A DNA stretch of 64,000 bases from Bdellovibrionales bacterium GWA1_52_35 (GCA_001769805.1 MEPO01000004.1:1-64000), one strand, 5' to 3'; positions 20,714 to 30,061 are shown, numbered from the stretch's first letter. Numbers and translations are program-made. The notes: generated by a model not told the origin, from the letters alone.

Positions 20714-23032
20714 TTAACTTTCCTGCGCGCTACCCCTGGCCACCACGGGAAGCTCTATAAGGAAGCGAGTTCCCTCTCCCGGGCCGGAATGAACGCGGAT
20801 AAATCCATCATGGTCGTTCACGATACGTTTGACAATGGCCAGCCCGAGACCGGTACCTTCCGCCTTGGTGGAAAAATACGGTTCGAATACCCGGGCCTTC
20901 ACTTCATCGGTCATTCCTGGTCCGTTGTCCGCGACTTCAACCACCACCATCTGAAGAATCTCATTGAAGTGAGTGGCAATCCGGACCTGCCGCTGGACTT
21001 TGGAATGCGCCATGGAATTCAAAGCAGCCATGGCGTTGTCCAGCAGATTGATGGCAACCCTTTTCATCTGCTCCCGGTCGAAATCAAAAATGGGAATTTT
21101 GGGTTCGAGTTCCACGCGGTAGGCGATCTGGGAATGAGCCTGCTGATAAAGCGCAATCACTTCGGCGAGTGCCGCATTGATGTCATTGGGTACCGGAGTG
21201 GCTTCAGGTAACCGGGCAAAGCTGGAAAACTCATTGACCATTTCCTTGAGTTCGTCGGTATGCTTGATAATGGTCTCAGTGCATTCCTGCAGGAGCGCGC
21301 CTTCCATACCTTTGTAATGCCCGAGTCTTCGTTGCAGCCGCTGTGCCGACAACTTGATCGGTGTAAGGGGGTTTTTGATTTCATGGGCGATCCGTCGGGC
21401 CACCTCACGCCAGGCCATTTCGCGCTGGCCTTTAATCAGATGGGTCATATCGTCAATGACGACGACAACACCCCAGTGGGCATCGCTCTCCCGCAGTGTC
21501 GTCGCAATCACTGAAAGGACCTTGTTATTCTCGCCGGAACCGAAATTCCATTGCGTCATGTCCGGTAGGAAGGGGACATTCTCCTGGGCGGCGGCCAGTG
21601 CCCGGCCAATCAGCTCGGCAAGGGACTCGAGTTCTCCTTTGAGGACTTCGGAGTAGGCATGCCGGATTGCACGATCCGCATCAATCTTCAATAGTTTGGA
21701 AACGGCCGGATTAAAAGTAGTGATCAGCCCGGAACTGTCCACTGCAATGACTCCGGCACCGATATTGGCCAGAACTGCTTCGAGCTGCAACCGCCGTCTT
21801 TCCAGGTCCGCGCTCGCTTGACTCAGGCGCTCACGGTTATCGCGCAGATCCCGGGTCATCTGATTGAAGGATGAAATCAGGACGGCGATTTCGTCGTGCC
21901 CCGTTACCGTCACTTTCACATCCAGATTGCCCGCTCCGATTTCGGCAGCCCCCTTGACCAGTCGCTCGACCGGAACAGTCAGCTCGCGGGCGAGATAGAG
22001 TCCGATCCAGATCGCGACAAAGATGATCACCAGCGTGATCATGACCAGGATCACGAAATAGGTGGTCTTCATAGGATACTTTAGAGGATTCGTTTCCTTG
22101 TAATCGTCAAAGACGCTTGCGATCTCATCGACCTTGTTCACGAGGCTGATCGGAATATAGAAATTCACGGTCACCACCCCGACAATCGGAGCAGTCGCCT
22201 GGCCGCCCAAGCGAACTGGCATGAGACAGCGGATCAGATCACCATTGCCGACATGCTGAACCCACGGGACCCGCTCGCCAGAAAAAGCCCTTTCAAGGAG
22301 GTCCAAAGGCAGCCGTGGATAATTCATGGGCAATTCGGCAGCGATGCCCGTCGCGCCAGCAGTCACCGGGACCTCCTCCCGGCGCGCAAGAACACGTTCT
22401 TCGAGCGGATCAATATAGAATTCCACGGCATCCAAAGCCAGAAGCTCTCTTTGGGACTGAAGGTAGCCTTCCACCCATGTGGGAATTTTCAGGTTTTCCT
22501 GGGGAGCTTCCGTGATCCGCCGGCCGATGCCGCTGGCCAGGTGCTGCGCGAAGTGAAGGGCCGTCTGGTCAGTGTTCCGGTAATAGGTCCGGGTAATTTC
22601 GAGGGAAGCCTGAAGGGTATTCTGGATCTTAAGGCTGAACCATTTGTCAAAACTCGAATTGATGTACATCGCTGATATTATGAAGAGCATCAACGTCGGG
22701 ATAATTGAAAAAGCCAGGAAGGCGATCACCAGCTTGGTTTTAAGCCGAGAGCCCAGGACTTTGCGTCGCCTTTCGAGGAAAACTTTGCCGATATTCCGGA
22801 AAATGAGCCAGACAAGCGCGACAAGCAGAATGATATTGACGTTCAGCAGACCGAAAAAAAAGATCGAGTTAACAAACGGAAGCGTGCTGGAAATCTTTGT
22901 AAGCTGGAATTCAGCCAGGGTCAACCCGATGAATAAAGCCGAGAGGAGGGCGATGACCAGCAGCTCGCGCTTGCGTTTGCGTCTCTCCCGGTAATCCAGC
23001 GGCTCAATAGGATCCTGGTCTTCGGTCTCCAT
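20714..23032 (-). CDS. NtrY-like membrane sensor histidine kinase
   Basis: A 772-residue two-component kinase. The N-terminal half has three hydrophobic helices (about 22-42, 50-75 and 95-120), then a periplasmic sensor region (about 120-320) and a fourth membrane helix (MTTYFVILVMITLVIIFVAIWIGLYLA, split here by function). A HAMP domain follows (LTVPVERLVKGAAEIGAGNL), then PAS (LEAVLANIGAGVIAVDSSG). The H-box is RRIAHEIKNPLTPIKLSAQR. The ATPase domain has NLLDNAMAALN, ADNGPGMT, STKAEGTGLGLAIV and GEGTRFLIELP. This is the NtrY architecture. It sits in a three-gene operon with another kinase upstream and an NtrX-like regulator downstream. Confidence 0.94.
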   Translation of the reverse strand: METEDQDPIEPLDYRERRKRKRELLVIALLSALFIGLTLAEFQLTKISSTLPFVNSIFFFGLLNVNIILLVALVWLIFRNIGKVFLERRRKVLGSRLKTKLVIAFLAFSIIPTLMLFIISAMYINSSFDKWFSLKIQNTLQASLEITRTYYRNTDQTALHFAQHLASGIGRRITEAPQENLKIPTWVEGYLQSQRELLALDAVEFYIDPLEERVLARREEVPVTAGATGIAAELPMNYPRLPLDLLERAFSGERVPWVQHVGNGDLIRCLMPVRLGGQATAPIVGVVTVNFYIPISLVNKVDEIASVFDDYKETNPLKYPMKTTYFVILVMITLVIIFVAIWIGLYLARELTVPVERLVKGAAEIGAGNLDVKVTVTGHDEIAVLISSFNQMTRDLRDNRERLSQASADLERRRLQLEAVLANIGAGVIAVDSSGLITTFNPAVSKLLKIDADRAIRHAYSEVLKGELESLAELIGRALAAAQENVPFLPDMTQWNFGSGENNKVLSVIATTLRESDAHWGVVVVIDDMTHLIKGQREMAWREVARRIAHEIKNPLTPIKLSAQRLQRRLGHYKGMEGALLQECTETIIKHTDELKEMVNEFSSFARLPEATPVPNDINAALAEVIALYQQAHSQIAYRVELEPKIPIFDFDREQMKRVAINLLDNAMAALNSMAHSKVQRQVRIATHFNEILQMVVVEVADNGPGMTDEVKARVFEPYFSTKAEGTGLGLAIVKRIVNDHDGFIRVHSGPGEGTRFLIELPVVARGSAQES

Positions 23033-23038
23033 GTCTTC

Positions 23039-24181
23039 TTATTGCAGGACAGGACCGACGGGCGCAAGAGATTCCGCGCAGTGGAGGACCATGGGCAGGG
23101 CGATTGTAAAGGATGCTCCCTTCCCGGGTTCAGACCGAGCCCGAAGACTCCCCCCGTGTGCCTCCACAATATCGCGACTGATCGACAAACCCAGCCCGAG
23201 CTCCTTCTCTTCCCAGGCGCTGAATCCGTAATCAAAGATCCTGGGAAGATTTGCAGGGCTGATTCCAACGCCGGAATCACGAAATTGGATGAAAACAACC
23301 GCCCCCTCGTCCTGGTGCTGTTTCTCCGCACCGATAAGGACTTCTAGCTCGCCACCGCCCGGCAGTGCACGCAATGCATTTGAAAACAAACTGGAAAACA
23401 CCAGGCTCATGGCTGCTGGATCACACCAGACCAGCGGTACTTCCTTGTACTTCCGGATTAGCGTAATCTGCGGCCCCTGGCTCTCTTGATACTGCTTCAT
23501 TTTCGGGCCCAGCGTCTGCTCGAGCAGGTCCGTTACATTATAACCACCCAGGTTCAAAGCCTGTCGCGGTACCGTATGCAGCGCCTGAACCAGCTTTGCA
23601 CCGCCTTCAACCGACTGAAGCAGGCCTTCGAGCTGCTTGTGAACGCGTCCGAGGTCCTCTTCATTTCCGGCAAGCTCCGCGCGCGCGCCGATTTTAAACA
23701 GTACATTACTGAATTCATGCCCCAAGCCCCTCAGGATCTGTGAAATGCGCTGGTACCGACGAGCCGGACTTGCTTCATAAAGAAGCTTCAAGTGCATTCG
23801 AACGTACTGCTGAAGCTCAAAAAGAGGCAAAGAGCGTCGCAGGCAGAGCCAGGAAGACCCAAAAAGTTCATTCAAAGACTCCGAAAGACTCAAATTCGGG
23901 GTCGCATCGTCCGATAACAGAAAGAGCCAACTGCACTCTTTTGAGCCCCCGACAGTGCTGCTGCCCGGGAGCACGCCCATAATCAGGCGCTGATGAATCC
24001 AGTTCAACGCCCCTTCCACAATGAACAAACGTGCAGCTGCAGTCTGATCGATTTTCAGAAAATGTGCGGAAATCGCATCGCCTGTAAGTATTTTTACGTT
24101 TTCACCCAACGCCTCCCGATAAAATTTCGTGCGCTCTTCGGTTTCCAGGATGACAAAAGTGGAGGTGAAATTTCTAATCAT
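23039..24181 (-). CDS. Histidine kinase with receiver-like N-terminal region
   Basis: A 380-residue soluble kinase, first gene of the signalling operon, ending 6 bp before the NtrY-like gene. Residues 1-135 look like a degenerate response-regulator receiver fold (alternating FVILETEE, ARLFIVEG, SWLFLLSDD), with no convincing phosphorylatable Asp. The H-box is LGHEFSNVLFKIG with His155. The ATPase domain has SNALRALPGGGELEV, FRDSGVGISPANLPRIFDYGFS, KELGLGLSI and GKGASFTIALP. No membrane segment is present, so the signal is cytoplasmic or reaches it through a partner protein. The receiver-like assignment is an inference from secondary-structure pattern only. Confidence 0.88.
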   Translation of the reverse strand: MIRNFTSTFVILETEERTKFYREALGENVKILTGDAISAHFLKIDQTAAARLFIVEGALNWIHQRLIMGVLPGSSTVGGSKECSWLFLLSDDATPNLSLSESLNELFGSSWLCLRRSLPLFELQQYVRMHLKLLYEASPARRYQRISQILRGLGHEFSNVLFKIGARAELAGNEEDLGRVHKQLEGLLQSVEGGAKLVQALHTVPRQALNLGGYNVTDLLEQTLGPKMKQYQESQGPQITLIRKYKEVPLVWCDPAAMSLVFSSLFSNALRALPGGGELEVLIGAEKQHQDEGAVVFIQFRDSGVGISPANLPRIFDYGFSAWEEKELGLGLSISRDIVEAHGGSLRARSEPGKGASFTIALPMVLHCAESLAPVGPVLQ

Positions 24182-24239
24182 AGTTGAATTCAGACTAGCA
24201 CAGATCAGTGCGGTGATCTTACGACTCGAAAAACGATTT

Positions 24240-24279
24240 CAAAAAAAAATACAAAAAAGAGAGATCTACACTTGATCTC
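24240..24279 (-). terminator. Inverted repeat with T-rich tract, possible terminator after pyrD
   Basis: GAGATC (24261-24266) and GATCTC (24274-24279) form a 6-bp dyad. Read on the minus strand it is followed by TCTTTTTTGTATTTTTTTTT. This could stop transcription coming from pyrD before the kinase operon promoter. The dyad also overlaps the -35 region proposed for the Lys-rich peptide gene, so it could instead be an operator. Confidence 0.45.
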
Positions 24280-24299
24280 AAAAAATTTTGAAGTAACAT
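24272..24299 (+). promoter_or_regulatory. Putative promoter of the Lys-rich peptide gene
   Basis: TTGATC (24272-24277) and TAACAT (24294-24299) are spaced by 16 bp and lie about 64 bp before the ATG at 24363. Both hexamers depart from consensus, so support is modest. Confidence 0.35.
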
Positions 24300-24362
24300 C
24301 AGAGTAAGTGTTGGAGAGTCAATCTCAAAAAAAATACCAATGCTTTAACAGGAGATAAAAAA

Positions 24363-24434
24363 ATGGCCACGAAGAAAAAAGCCAAGAAAAAAGTAGCAAA
24401 GAAAAAAGTCGCCAAGAAAGCAAAAAAGAAATAA
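24363..24434 (+). CDS. Lys/Ala-rich 23-residue basic peptide
   Basis: A complete small gene: ATG, 22 further codons, TAA. The peptide starts MATKKKAKKKVAKKK and ends with KKAKKK. It contains only Met, Thr, Lys, Ala and Val, and 15 of 23 residues are Lys. AGGAG lies 8 bases before the ATG, and a strong terminator starts 27 bp after the stop, so it looks like a real monocistronic gene. The repeat pattern resembles the basic tails of bacterial histone H1-like proteins, which suggests binding to DNA, RNA or another polyanion. No fold or enzyme function is possible at this size. The alternative, a chance frame in A-rich DNA, is weakened by the well-placed signals. Confidence 0.7.
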   Translation: MATKKKAKKKVAKKKVAKKAKKK

Positions 24435-24461
24435 GCTTCTTGGAACTATAAGTTCACAAAG

Positions 24462-24487
24462 GCCCTGGGCTTCGGCTCGGGGCTTTT
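24462..24487 (+). terminator. Rho-independent terminator after the Lys-rich peptide gene
   Basis: GCCCTGGGC (24462-24470) and GCTCGGGGC (24475-24483) pair over 9 bp with two G-T pairs and a TTCG tetraloop, followed by TTTTGCGTTT. This is a standard strong terminator for the plus strand. Confidence 0.85.
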
Positions 24488-24529
24488 GCGTTTCAGGGCC
24501 TTTTTACCGATCTTTTTAGAACAATTAAA

Positions 24530-25582
24530 TCAAAGTTCACGCCGAAGCTTGCGCCCGATCTCTGCTGGGAACCCCAGTCCCCGATAAATCCAACCCGTAT
24601 AAATCTGAATCAGATCTGCGCCGGAATCCAATCGAAGCAAAGCTTCCTCCGGATCCATGATGCCACCCACGGAGATGATCGGAAGCCGAGTCAAAGATCT
24701 GACTTTCAGCAGACGAGCGCGCGACAGTTCGGTCAGAGGGGCTCCACTCCATCCTCCGGAACGGTCCCGGAACTGCCCTCCAAGGGTATTTGTAAGCACC
24801 CACCCCCCCATTCCCGAGGCTTCCATGGTCTGAATCAGGTGATCAAGAGCCGCATCGTCCAGTTCCGGAGCGAGTTTCAGAAGAACCGGAGGCCTGGCAG
24901 GCCAGGTTTTGACGACCGAGAGCACCGCTTCAATGATCGGTTTGAGACTTTCCGACGTCTGCAACTGCCGCAATCCGGGCGTATTCGGTGAACTCACATT
25001 GATGACCAGGTAATCCGCAAGACCTTCGAAGAAGGAAGCGGCTCTGGCATAATCCAACGGTGCTTTCTCAAGCGGGGTCTGTTTGTTTTTGCCAATATTC
25101 ACGCCCACTCTGAAATCAGAGGGAAGCAATGATCGACCATGGGCGAGATTGCCGGCCACTACTGCAGCGCCCAACCCATTGAAGCCCATACTGTTGAAAA
25201 GTGCATTTTCTGCCGGGTCACGAAAAAGACGCGGACGTTCGTTCCCGGGCTGGGGCAAAGGAGTGACCGTGCCGATTTCAGCAAAACCAAACCCAAGATG
25301 GGGCAGCGTCTGGACGATTTCAGCGTCTTTGTCAAATCCCGCAGCCAGTCCGATCGGAGAAATGAAATCCATGCCCATCACATGGACACGCAAGCTCTCT
25401 TCAGCTTCTTCAAGACAGGGATCCGAAGCACCACTCAAAATCCGGATTGGAGAATAGCCGATCCGGGGCGAGCAAATCTGAAAAAGCTTTAAAACATGGA
25501 CCGCAAAAACATGCACCCGCTCCGCATCGAAAAGGAAGAGCACTTTTTTCAAACATGCCCAGAAGATCCGCCTTGGATTCAT
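24530..25582 (-). CDS. pyrD: Dihydroorotate dehydrogenase (quinone)
   Basis: Fourth step of pyrimidine synthesis, dihydroorotate to orotate with quinone as acceptor, 350 residues. The N-terminal helix typical of membrane-associated class 2 enzymes is present (MNPRRIFWACLKKVLFLFDAERVH). The FMN/substrate region shows GLAAGFDKDAEIV, FAEIGTVTPLPQPGN and RLFRDPAENALFNSMGFN. The catalytic-Ser segment is NVSSPNTPGLRQLQ, and ISVGGI lies near the end. Its start overlaps the stop of the upstream methyltransferase by 4 bp (ATGA), so the two are translationally coupled. Confidence 0.97.
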   Translation of the reverse strand: MNPRRIFWACLKKVLFLFDAERVHVFAVHVLKLFQICSPRIGYSPIRILSGASDPCLEEAEESLRVHVMGMDFISPIGLAAGFDKDAEIVQTLPHLGFGFAEIGTVTPLPQPGNERPRLFRDPAENALFNSMGFNGLGAAVVAGNLAHGRSLLPSDFRVGVNIGKNKQTPLEKAPLDYARAASFFEGLADYLVINVSSPNTPGLRQLQTSESLKPIIEAVLSVVKTWPARPPVLLKLAPELDDAALDHLIQTMEASGMGGWVLTNTLGGQFRDRSGGWSGAPLTELSRARLLKVRSLTRLPIISVGGIMDPEEALLRLDSGADLIQIYTGWIYRGLGFPAEIGRKLRREL

Positions 25583-26871
25583 TTTGAAGTTTTCCGAACA
25601 AAAGCTTGCATGAAGAAGCCATCGGAGGATTCGGGACCGAGATATCCCCCTTGTGCCCTTTCAAATTCCGGCTGTTCGGACAGAAATTCATCGACAATAG
25701 CCGTGGTCTCCGCCTTACGGAAAGTACAGACCCCGTAAATCAACCGGCCACCGGGAGCAACCAGGCTCGAATACACCAGCAGAAGTCTCTTCTGGATTTG
25801 CGGCATCCTTGCGCGCACCTCGGGCGTCTGTCTCCATTTGATATCCGGATTCCGCCGCAGCACGCCCCAGCCCGAGCAGGGCGCATCGACGAGGACAACA
25901 TCTGCCCGTTTTCTGAATTTCCCGATTGTATCCTCTTCATGCCCCTCTTGCAGCGCGATGGTCTGAATATTTGTAAACTCGCCTCGGCTCACCCGCCGAC
26001 GCAAGGCCGTCAGCTTGGGGGCCGACGTATCATACGCAAAAACTCTGCCTCGGCCCTGAAGTGCATCAGCAAGCGCCAGAGTTTTGCCACCCGCGCCCGC
26101 GCAAGCATCTATCACCGTCCAGCCCGGAACTTTTTCGGGAACCTCGGGAAGTGACCACGGTCTTTCCGCGGAAGCGGCTCCGGGAATTTTCTGCAGCCGT
26201 GGCCCGAATAACTCAGGCCAGAGTGCGAATAGAGCCATGAATTGAGAGCCTTCGTCCTGAATTTCGTAAGCACCCTCCTTATACAGGTCGGTGTTCAAAA
26301 CTTGAGCGTAGCCCGAGAGCACCACACCAAAGGGAGCCAGAACCGAGGGCGCAATGCGCACGGGAACGTTATTTTTCTTCAGATTCTTCAGAACCCCTTC
26401 AGCGCCGATCGCTCGCCGGGAACGAAGCGACAGCGGGGCCTCCATTCCTAAAATACGCGCGAGATCCTGGGCGCCCTGCTTGCCCCATTCGTCCTGCCAG
26501 TCCTGAATCATCCATTCCGGAAAATCCGAAACATCCGCCTCCAGAGTCATCCCCGGAAATGGGGCACCGACGGCCCGAAGCTCTGAAAATCGCGAGGCAG
26601 CGAGCAGGGCCGGTTTCCAGGTTGCCAGATCCGCGAGTGAAACTTTCCAGGGTTCGCCCGAGGGAATCCCGATTCCCAAGCCCTGGCAAAGTGACGCGGG
26701 CGTTCTGAGAAGAACCGGAACAAAGGAGGCCAAAGCCGATTTGGAAGCGGGGGTGAGCTTTGAAAGCGCTGAATCAAGGTGAACCGAGCTGGTGAAAAGA
26801 CTGGCCCAAAGCGTCTCGAAAGCCTTGAATAGCGGATCCGGGTTAATTTCGGCGGGGCGTTTGATAGTCAT
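25579..26871 (-). CDS. RsmB/NOP2-family rRNA (cytosine-5) methyltransferase
   Basis: A SAM-dependent RNA m5C methyltransferase, about 430 residues. The C-terminal catalytic domain shows the SAM site DACAGAGGKTLALADAL, the motif IV Cys in DAPCSGWGVLRRNPDIKW and the motif VI Cys in YGVCTFRKAETTAIVDEFL. The N-terminal 200 residues are less conserved and contain a PUA-like or NusB-unrelated region. The start is either GTG at 26877 or ATG at 26871; no strong ribosome-binding site decides between them. It is coupled to pyrD by a 4-bp overlap. The exact rRNA target (for example C967 as in RsmB) cannot be told from sequence. Confidence 0.9.
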   Translation of the reverse strand: MTIKRPAEINPDPLFKAFETLWASLFTSSVHLDSALSKLTPASKSALASFVPVLLRTPASLCQGLGIGIPSGEPWKVSLADLATWKPALLAASRFSELRAVGAPFPGMTLEADVSDFPEWMIQDWQDEWGKQGAQDLARILGMEAPLSLRSRRAIGAEGVLKNLKKNNVPVRIAPSVLAPFGVVLSGYAQVLNTDLYKEGAYEIQDEGSQFMALFALWPELFGPRLQKIPGAASAERPWSLPEVPEKVPGWTVIDACAGAGGKTLALADALQGRGRVFAYDTSAPKLTALRRRVSRGEFTNIQTIALQEGHEEDTIGKFRKRADVVLVDAPCSGWGVLRRNPDIKWRQTPEVRARMPQIQKRLLLVYSSLVAPGGRLIYGVCTFRKAETTAIVDEFLSEQPEFERAQGGYLGPESSDGFFMQAFVRKTSK

Positions 26872-26922
26872 GTCCACTCTGCTATCATAAAGCGTGACTG
26901 ATATGAATCGTAAGGAGGAATC

Positions 26923-28065
26923 ATGATCGACTTTTCACTTTCGGATGAACAGAAGCAGCTCCAGGAACTCGCCCGCAAATTTGCAAAAGAGGAAATCATC
27001 CCGAAAGCGGCTCATCATGATGAAACCGGCGAATACCCTTTTGAAATTGTCAAAAAAGCCTGGGAACTTGGACTGATCAATACCCATGTCCCGGAAAGCT
27101 GTGGCGGGATGGGCTTGAGCGTTCTCGATGGATGTCTGATCACTGAAGAACTCTGTTACGGATGCACGGGGGTGGCAACCGCCATGGAAGCCAATATGCT
27201 GGCCTCAGCCCCGGTGATCGTGGCTGGAAATGAAGAGCAGAAGAAGGAATTCCTGGGACAGCTGACCGGGGAAGGCAAACTCGCCGCCTACTGCGTGACG
27301 GAACCCGAAGCCGGCTCCGATGTGACGGGTATCAAAACCACGGCCAAAAAAGTGGGCGACCAATACGTGATCAACGGCTCAAAAATGTGGATCACCAATG
27401 CCAAGGTGGCGAGTTGGTATTTTGTGCTGGCGTACACGGACGTGGCTGCCAAGCATAAAGGGATGAGTGGGTTCCTGGTACCGACTGACACCGCTGGAAT
27501 CACCATCGGAAAGAAAGAATGGAACCTGGGGCAACGTGCTAGTGACACCCGGGGAATCACTTTTGAAAATGTGACCATTCCGGAAAAATACCGGCTCGGA
27601 CGGGAAGGCGATGGATTCAAAATCGCGATGGCCGCCTTTGACCACAGCCGACCGGCCGTGGCGGTCGGCGCCGTGGGTCTTGCCCGCAGAGCCATGGACG
27701 AAGCGATTGCCTATGCGAAAACCCGCAAAACATTCTCCCTGCCTATCGCCAGCTATCAAGCGGTCAGTTTCATGATTGCAGACATGGCCAAGGACATCGA
27801 GGCGGCACGCCTGCTGGTCTGGAAATCAGCCTGGCTGATCGATCAAGGTGAGCGGAATACCAAATTTGCAGCCATGGCCAAAGCGTTTGCTGCCGATGTG
27901 GCCATGAAGACCGCGACCGATGCCGTCCAGGTCTTTGGGGGTTATGGGTATTCCAAGGAATACCCAGTCGAGAAACTCATGCGCGATGCCAAGATCTATC
28001 AAATTTACGAGGGGACCAGCCAGATTCAGCGCCTCATCATCGCAAAAGAGCTTTTCGATCGCTGA
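26923..28065 (+). CDS. Acyl-CoA dehydrogenase
   Basis: A flavoenzyme that forms the alpha-beta double bond of acyl-CoA, 380 residues, full length. Typical segments are [39 protein letters not shown] (FAD/substrate contact), [15 protein letters not shown] and [20 protein letters not shown]. The C-terminus has [17 protein letters not shown], where the catalytic Glu lies in YEGTS. This fits short/medium-chain family members such as butyryl-CoA dehydrogenase. AAGGAGG stands 6 bases before the ATG. It is divergent from the rRNA methyltransferase gene and overlaps the hydrolase gene tail to tail by 29 bp. No other beta-oxidation genes are adjacent. Confidence 0.96.
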   Translation: MIDFSLSDEQKQLQELARKFAKEEIIPKAAHHDETGEYPFEIVKKAWELGLINTHVPESCGGMGLSVLDGCLITEELCYGCTGVATAMEANMLASAPVIVAGNEEQKKEFLGQLTGEGKLAAYCVTEPEAGSDVTGIKTTAKKVGDQYVINGSKMWITNAKVASWYFVLAYTDVAAKHKGMSGFLVPTDTAGITIGKKEWNLGQRASDTRGITFENVTIPEKYRLGREGDGFKIAMAAFDHSRPAVAVGAVGLARRAMDEAIAYAKTRKTFSLPIASYQAVSFMIADMAKDIEAARLLVWKSAWLIDQGERNTKFAAMAKAFAADVAMKTATDAVQVFGGYGYSKEYPVEKLMRDAKIYQIYEGTSQIQRLIIAKELFDR

Positions 28066-28864
28066 GCTGTTCCGTACTGAAAACGAATTCCCGGATCATC
28101 TTCGCCACCCAGTCGGGTTGCTCAAGATGCAGCCAGTGACCGGCAGTTTCATGAAAATGAGAAACCGCCTCCGGAAATATGCGGACCAGCTCTTCTGAAT
28201 TTTCGAAACGCCGGAGATCCAGATCATTCCTCCCCCAAAGCAGAAGGACGGGGCACTCAAGCCGCGAAAGTCTTTCGAGCAGGTTCGTCAATTTTTCAGA
28301 CTTCTGATCCGTGGAACGGGAGGGGCGGGTTTTCTCCAATTCACAAAGCGCTCGGATCCGGGCCTTGCGGGAGAACACGTCTTGCCAGATCGCCATGATC
28401 GCCCGACGGCTTTCCGTGGATAAACCGGCTGAAGCCACCAATAGTCGCTGCAGTCTCCTCTTCAGCAGAAATTCAGTGAAACCCAGCACCCTTTCACTTG
28501 AAAGCTGCCCAAGGGACCGGCTGTTCAGAAGAATCAGCCCGCTTACCTGCGAACCACGCTCCAAGGCAACCACCTGAGCAACCGCTCCGCCCCATTCATG
28601 TCCGATCAGAAAGATTTTTTCATTACCCGCAGCCACGGCCTGATCAATCAATTCACAGACCAGACGCACGCGATCCCAGAAGCCGAGTCCTTCGGCTTCC
28701 TTAAGGGCTTCCATCGAAAACGAACGCCCAAATCCGGGGAAATCAACGGCAACGCAGCGATACCGGTCCGAAAGCAAATGGGCTATTTCACCCCACATTG
28801 CAGCATCACTGACGGTCCCGTGCAGAAAGACAAAAGTCCCCCGGTGCTCGTAAATACTTTCCAT
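28037..28864 (-). CDS. Alpha/beta hydrolase with GHEWGG nucleophile elbow
   Basis: A 275-residue alpha/beta-hydrolase-fold protein, taken from [16 protein letters not shown]. The oxyanion motif HG (14-15), DFPGFGRS and the elbow GHEWGG (Glu90) are clear, with the likely acid in [13 protein letters not shown] and the likely base in [15 protein letters not shown]. Hydrolases usually have Ser at the elbow, and epoxide hydrolases and dehalogenases have Asp (GHDWGG). Glu is unusual and may change or abolish catalysis. The longer frame to 28954 adds 30 residues with no family similarity. The substrate is unknown. The gene stands alone, overlapping the end of the acyl-CoA dehydrogenase gene. Confidence 0.88.
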   Translation of the reverse strand: MESIYEHRGTFVFLHGTVSDAAMWGEIAHLLSDRYRCVAVDFPGFGRSFSMEALKEAEGLGFWDRVRLVCELIDQAVAAGNEKIFLIGHEWGGAVAQVVALERGSQVSGLILLNSRSLGQLSSERVLGFTEFLLKRRLQRLLVASAGLSTESRRAIMAIWQDVFSRKARIRALCELEKTRPSRSTDQKSEKLTNLLERLSRLECPVLLLWGRNDLDLRRFENSEELVRIFPEAVSHFHETAGHWLHLEQPDWVAKMIREFVFSTEQLSDRKALLR

Positions 28865-29005
28865 ATTCAAGGAACAGACGAAGGAATTTTCGAATGGAAA
28901 GCAGATCTCTCTGTTCGTATTCGCTTGCACGGGCATTTGCGCAGGCCTTCGCATAGGAATTGACTAAAGATGCAAAAAAAATGCCGCACTATTCCAACAA
29001 TTGCA

Positions 29006-30061
29006 CTAATTTTCGCCCGCAAGAAGCGATTCAAGAATCCGGCAATAACTCGGGTAACGAGGAAGGGAATGAGCCAGGCACCCCGGTTCAGCGCCCGGTT
29101 GATCATAATGAAGGCATCCCTGAGTCGAGCATACGAGCTCTTTGAACTCAGGAAAAAATTCGGGAAGAGCCTCCGGCTCCAGGTTCATCAAACCGAACTC
29201 CCGGACACCGGGAGTATCAATCCAGGCGGTCTTGGCCGAAAATTTCTTCTGCTCAAGCAAGACAGCACTGCTGGTTGTATGGCGGCCTTTTCCTGTCGCT
29301 TCACTGACAGCTCCGACTTTACCCAGCTCGGTACCCAGCAGAACGCGAAGCAAGGAAGTCTTCCCCACTCCGGAATGACCACAGAATACCGCGGTCAGTC
29401 CTTCAAGCCGTTCCTGAAGTTGCACGGTGCCCTGGCCTTTCTTCGCGCAACACGGAAAAACTTCGTAACCCAGATCTGCATACATCTCCCACGGTCGCTC
29501 TGAACCATTTAGCAGGTCCAACTTACTGACACAGATCACCGGATGGATTCCGGCCGACTCCGCAGCTATCAGGAAACGGTCGACCAGCCCCGGCGAAAAC
29601 TCAGGCTCCCCAACGGACGCCACGATCACCAGTACATCCACATTCGCTGCGATGACCTGCCGAACTTTTTTTTGCGTCCGGTCACGGCCCGGCGCAGGAC
29701 GCGCCAGAAGATTACGGCGGGCACAGATGCCCTTCACTGTTCCGGAATCCGGCGAGCTGCGCTCAATTTGGACGCGGTCACCTACGGCCACGGGACTGCG
29801 ATCCCGCTCACCTTCTTCCGCATGGCCTGCCGCATGGCCCAGAACAGACGCACGCCGGTATCCGCAGAGAATCTCTTCGCCAGTTTCATCCAGCCGTACG
29901 CGACATTGCCGCGGGAAAACTTCCGCTACAGTTGCATTGGCTTCACTGGAATCAAGAGCATCGGCTTTCTTTTTTTTTGATATGACCGTGCCCTTGCCGC
30001 TCCGCCGCGAACTTTGGTCATCCAGCCAATCATCGGAGTTGCCTTTGAATTTAGGTGCCAT
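29006..30061 (-). CDS. rsgA: Ribosome small-subunit-dependent GTPase A
   Basis: A circularly permuted GTPase that checks late 30S subunit maturation, 351 residues. It has an N-terminal OB-fold (about 45-125; VGDRVQIE), then the permuted G motifs in order G4 (VSKLDLLN), G1 (GHSGVGKTSLL) and G3 (DTPGVREFGL). The C-terminal zinc-binding region is CSTQGCLHYDQPGAEPGC. The N-terminal 40 residues are a basic extension (WLDDQSSRRSGKGTVISKKKK) likely contacting rRNA. It is divergent from serA with only 58 bp between start codons. Confidence 0.96.
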   Translation of the reverse strand: MAPKFKGNSDDWLDDQSSRRSGKGTVISKKKKADALDSSEANATVAEVFPRQCRVRLDETGEEILCGYRRASVLGHAAGHAEEGERDRSPVAVGDRVQIERSSPDSGTVKGICARRNLLARPAPGRDRTQKKVRQVIAANVDVLVIVASVGEPEFSPGLVDRFLIAAESAGIHPVICVSKLDLLNGSERPWEMYADLGYEVFPCCAKKGQGTVQLQERLEGLTAVFCGHSGVGKTSLLRVLLGTELGKVGAVSEATGKGRHTTSSAVLLEQKKFSAKTAWIDTPGVREFGLMNLEPEALPEFFPEFKELVCSTQGCLHYDQPGAEPGCLAHSLPRYPSYCRILESLLAGEN

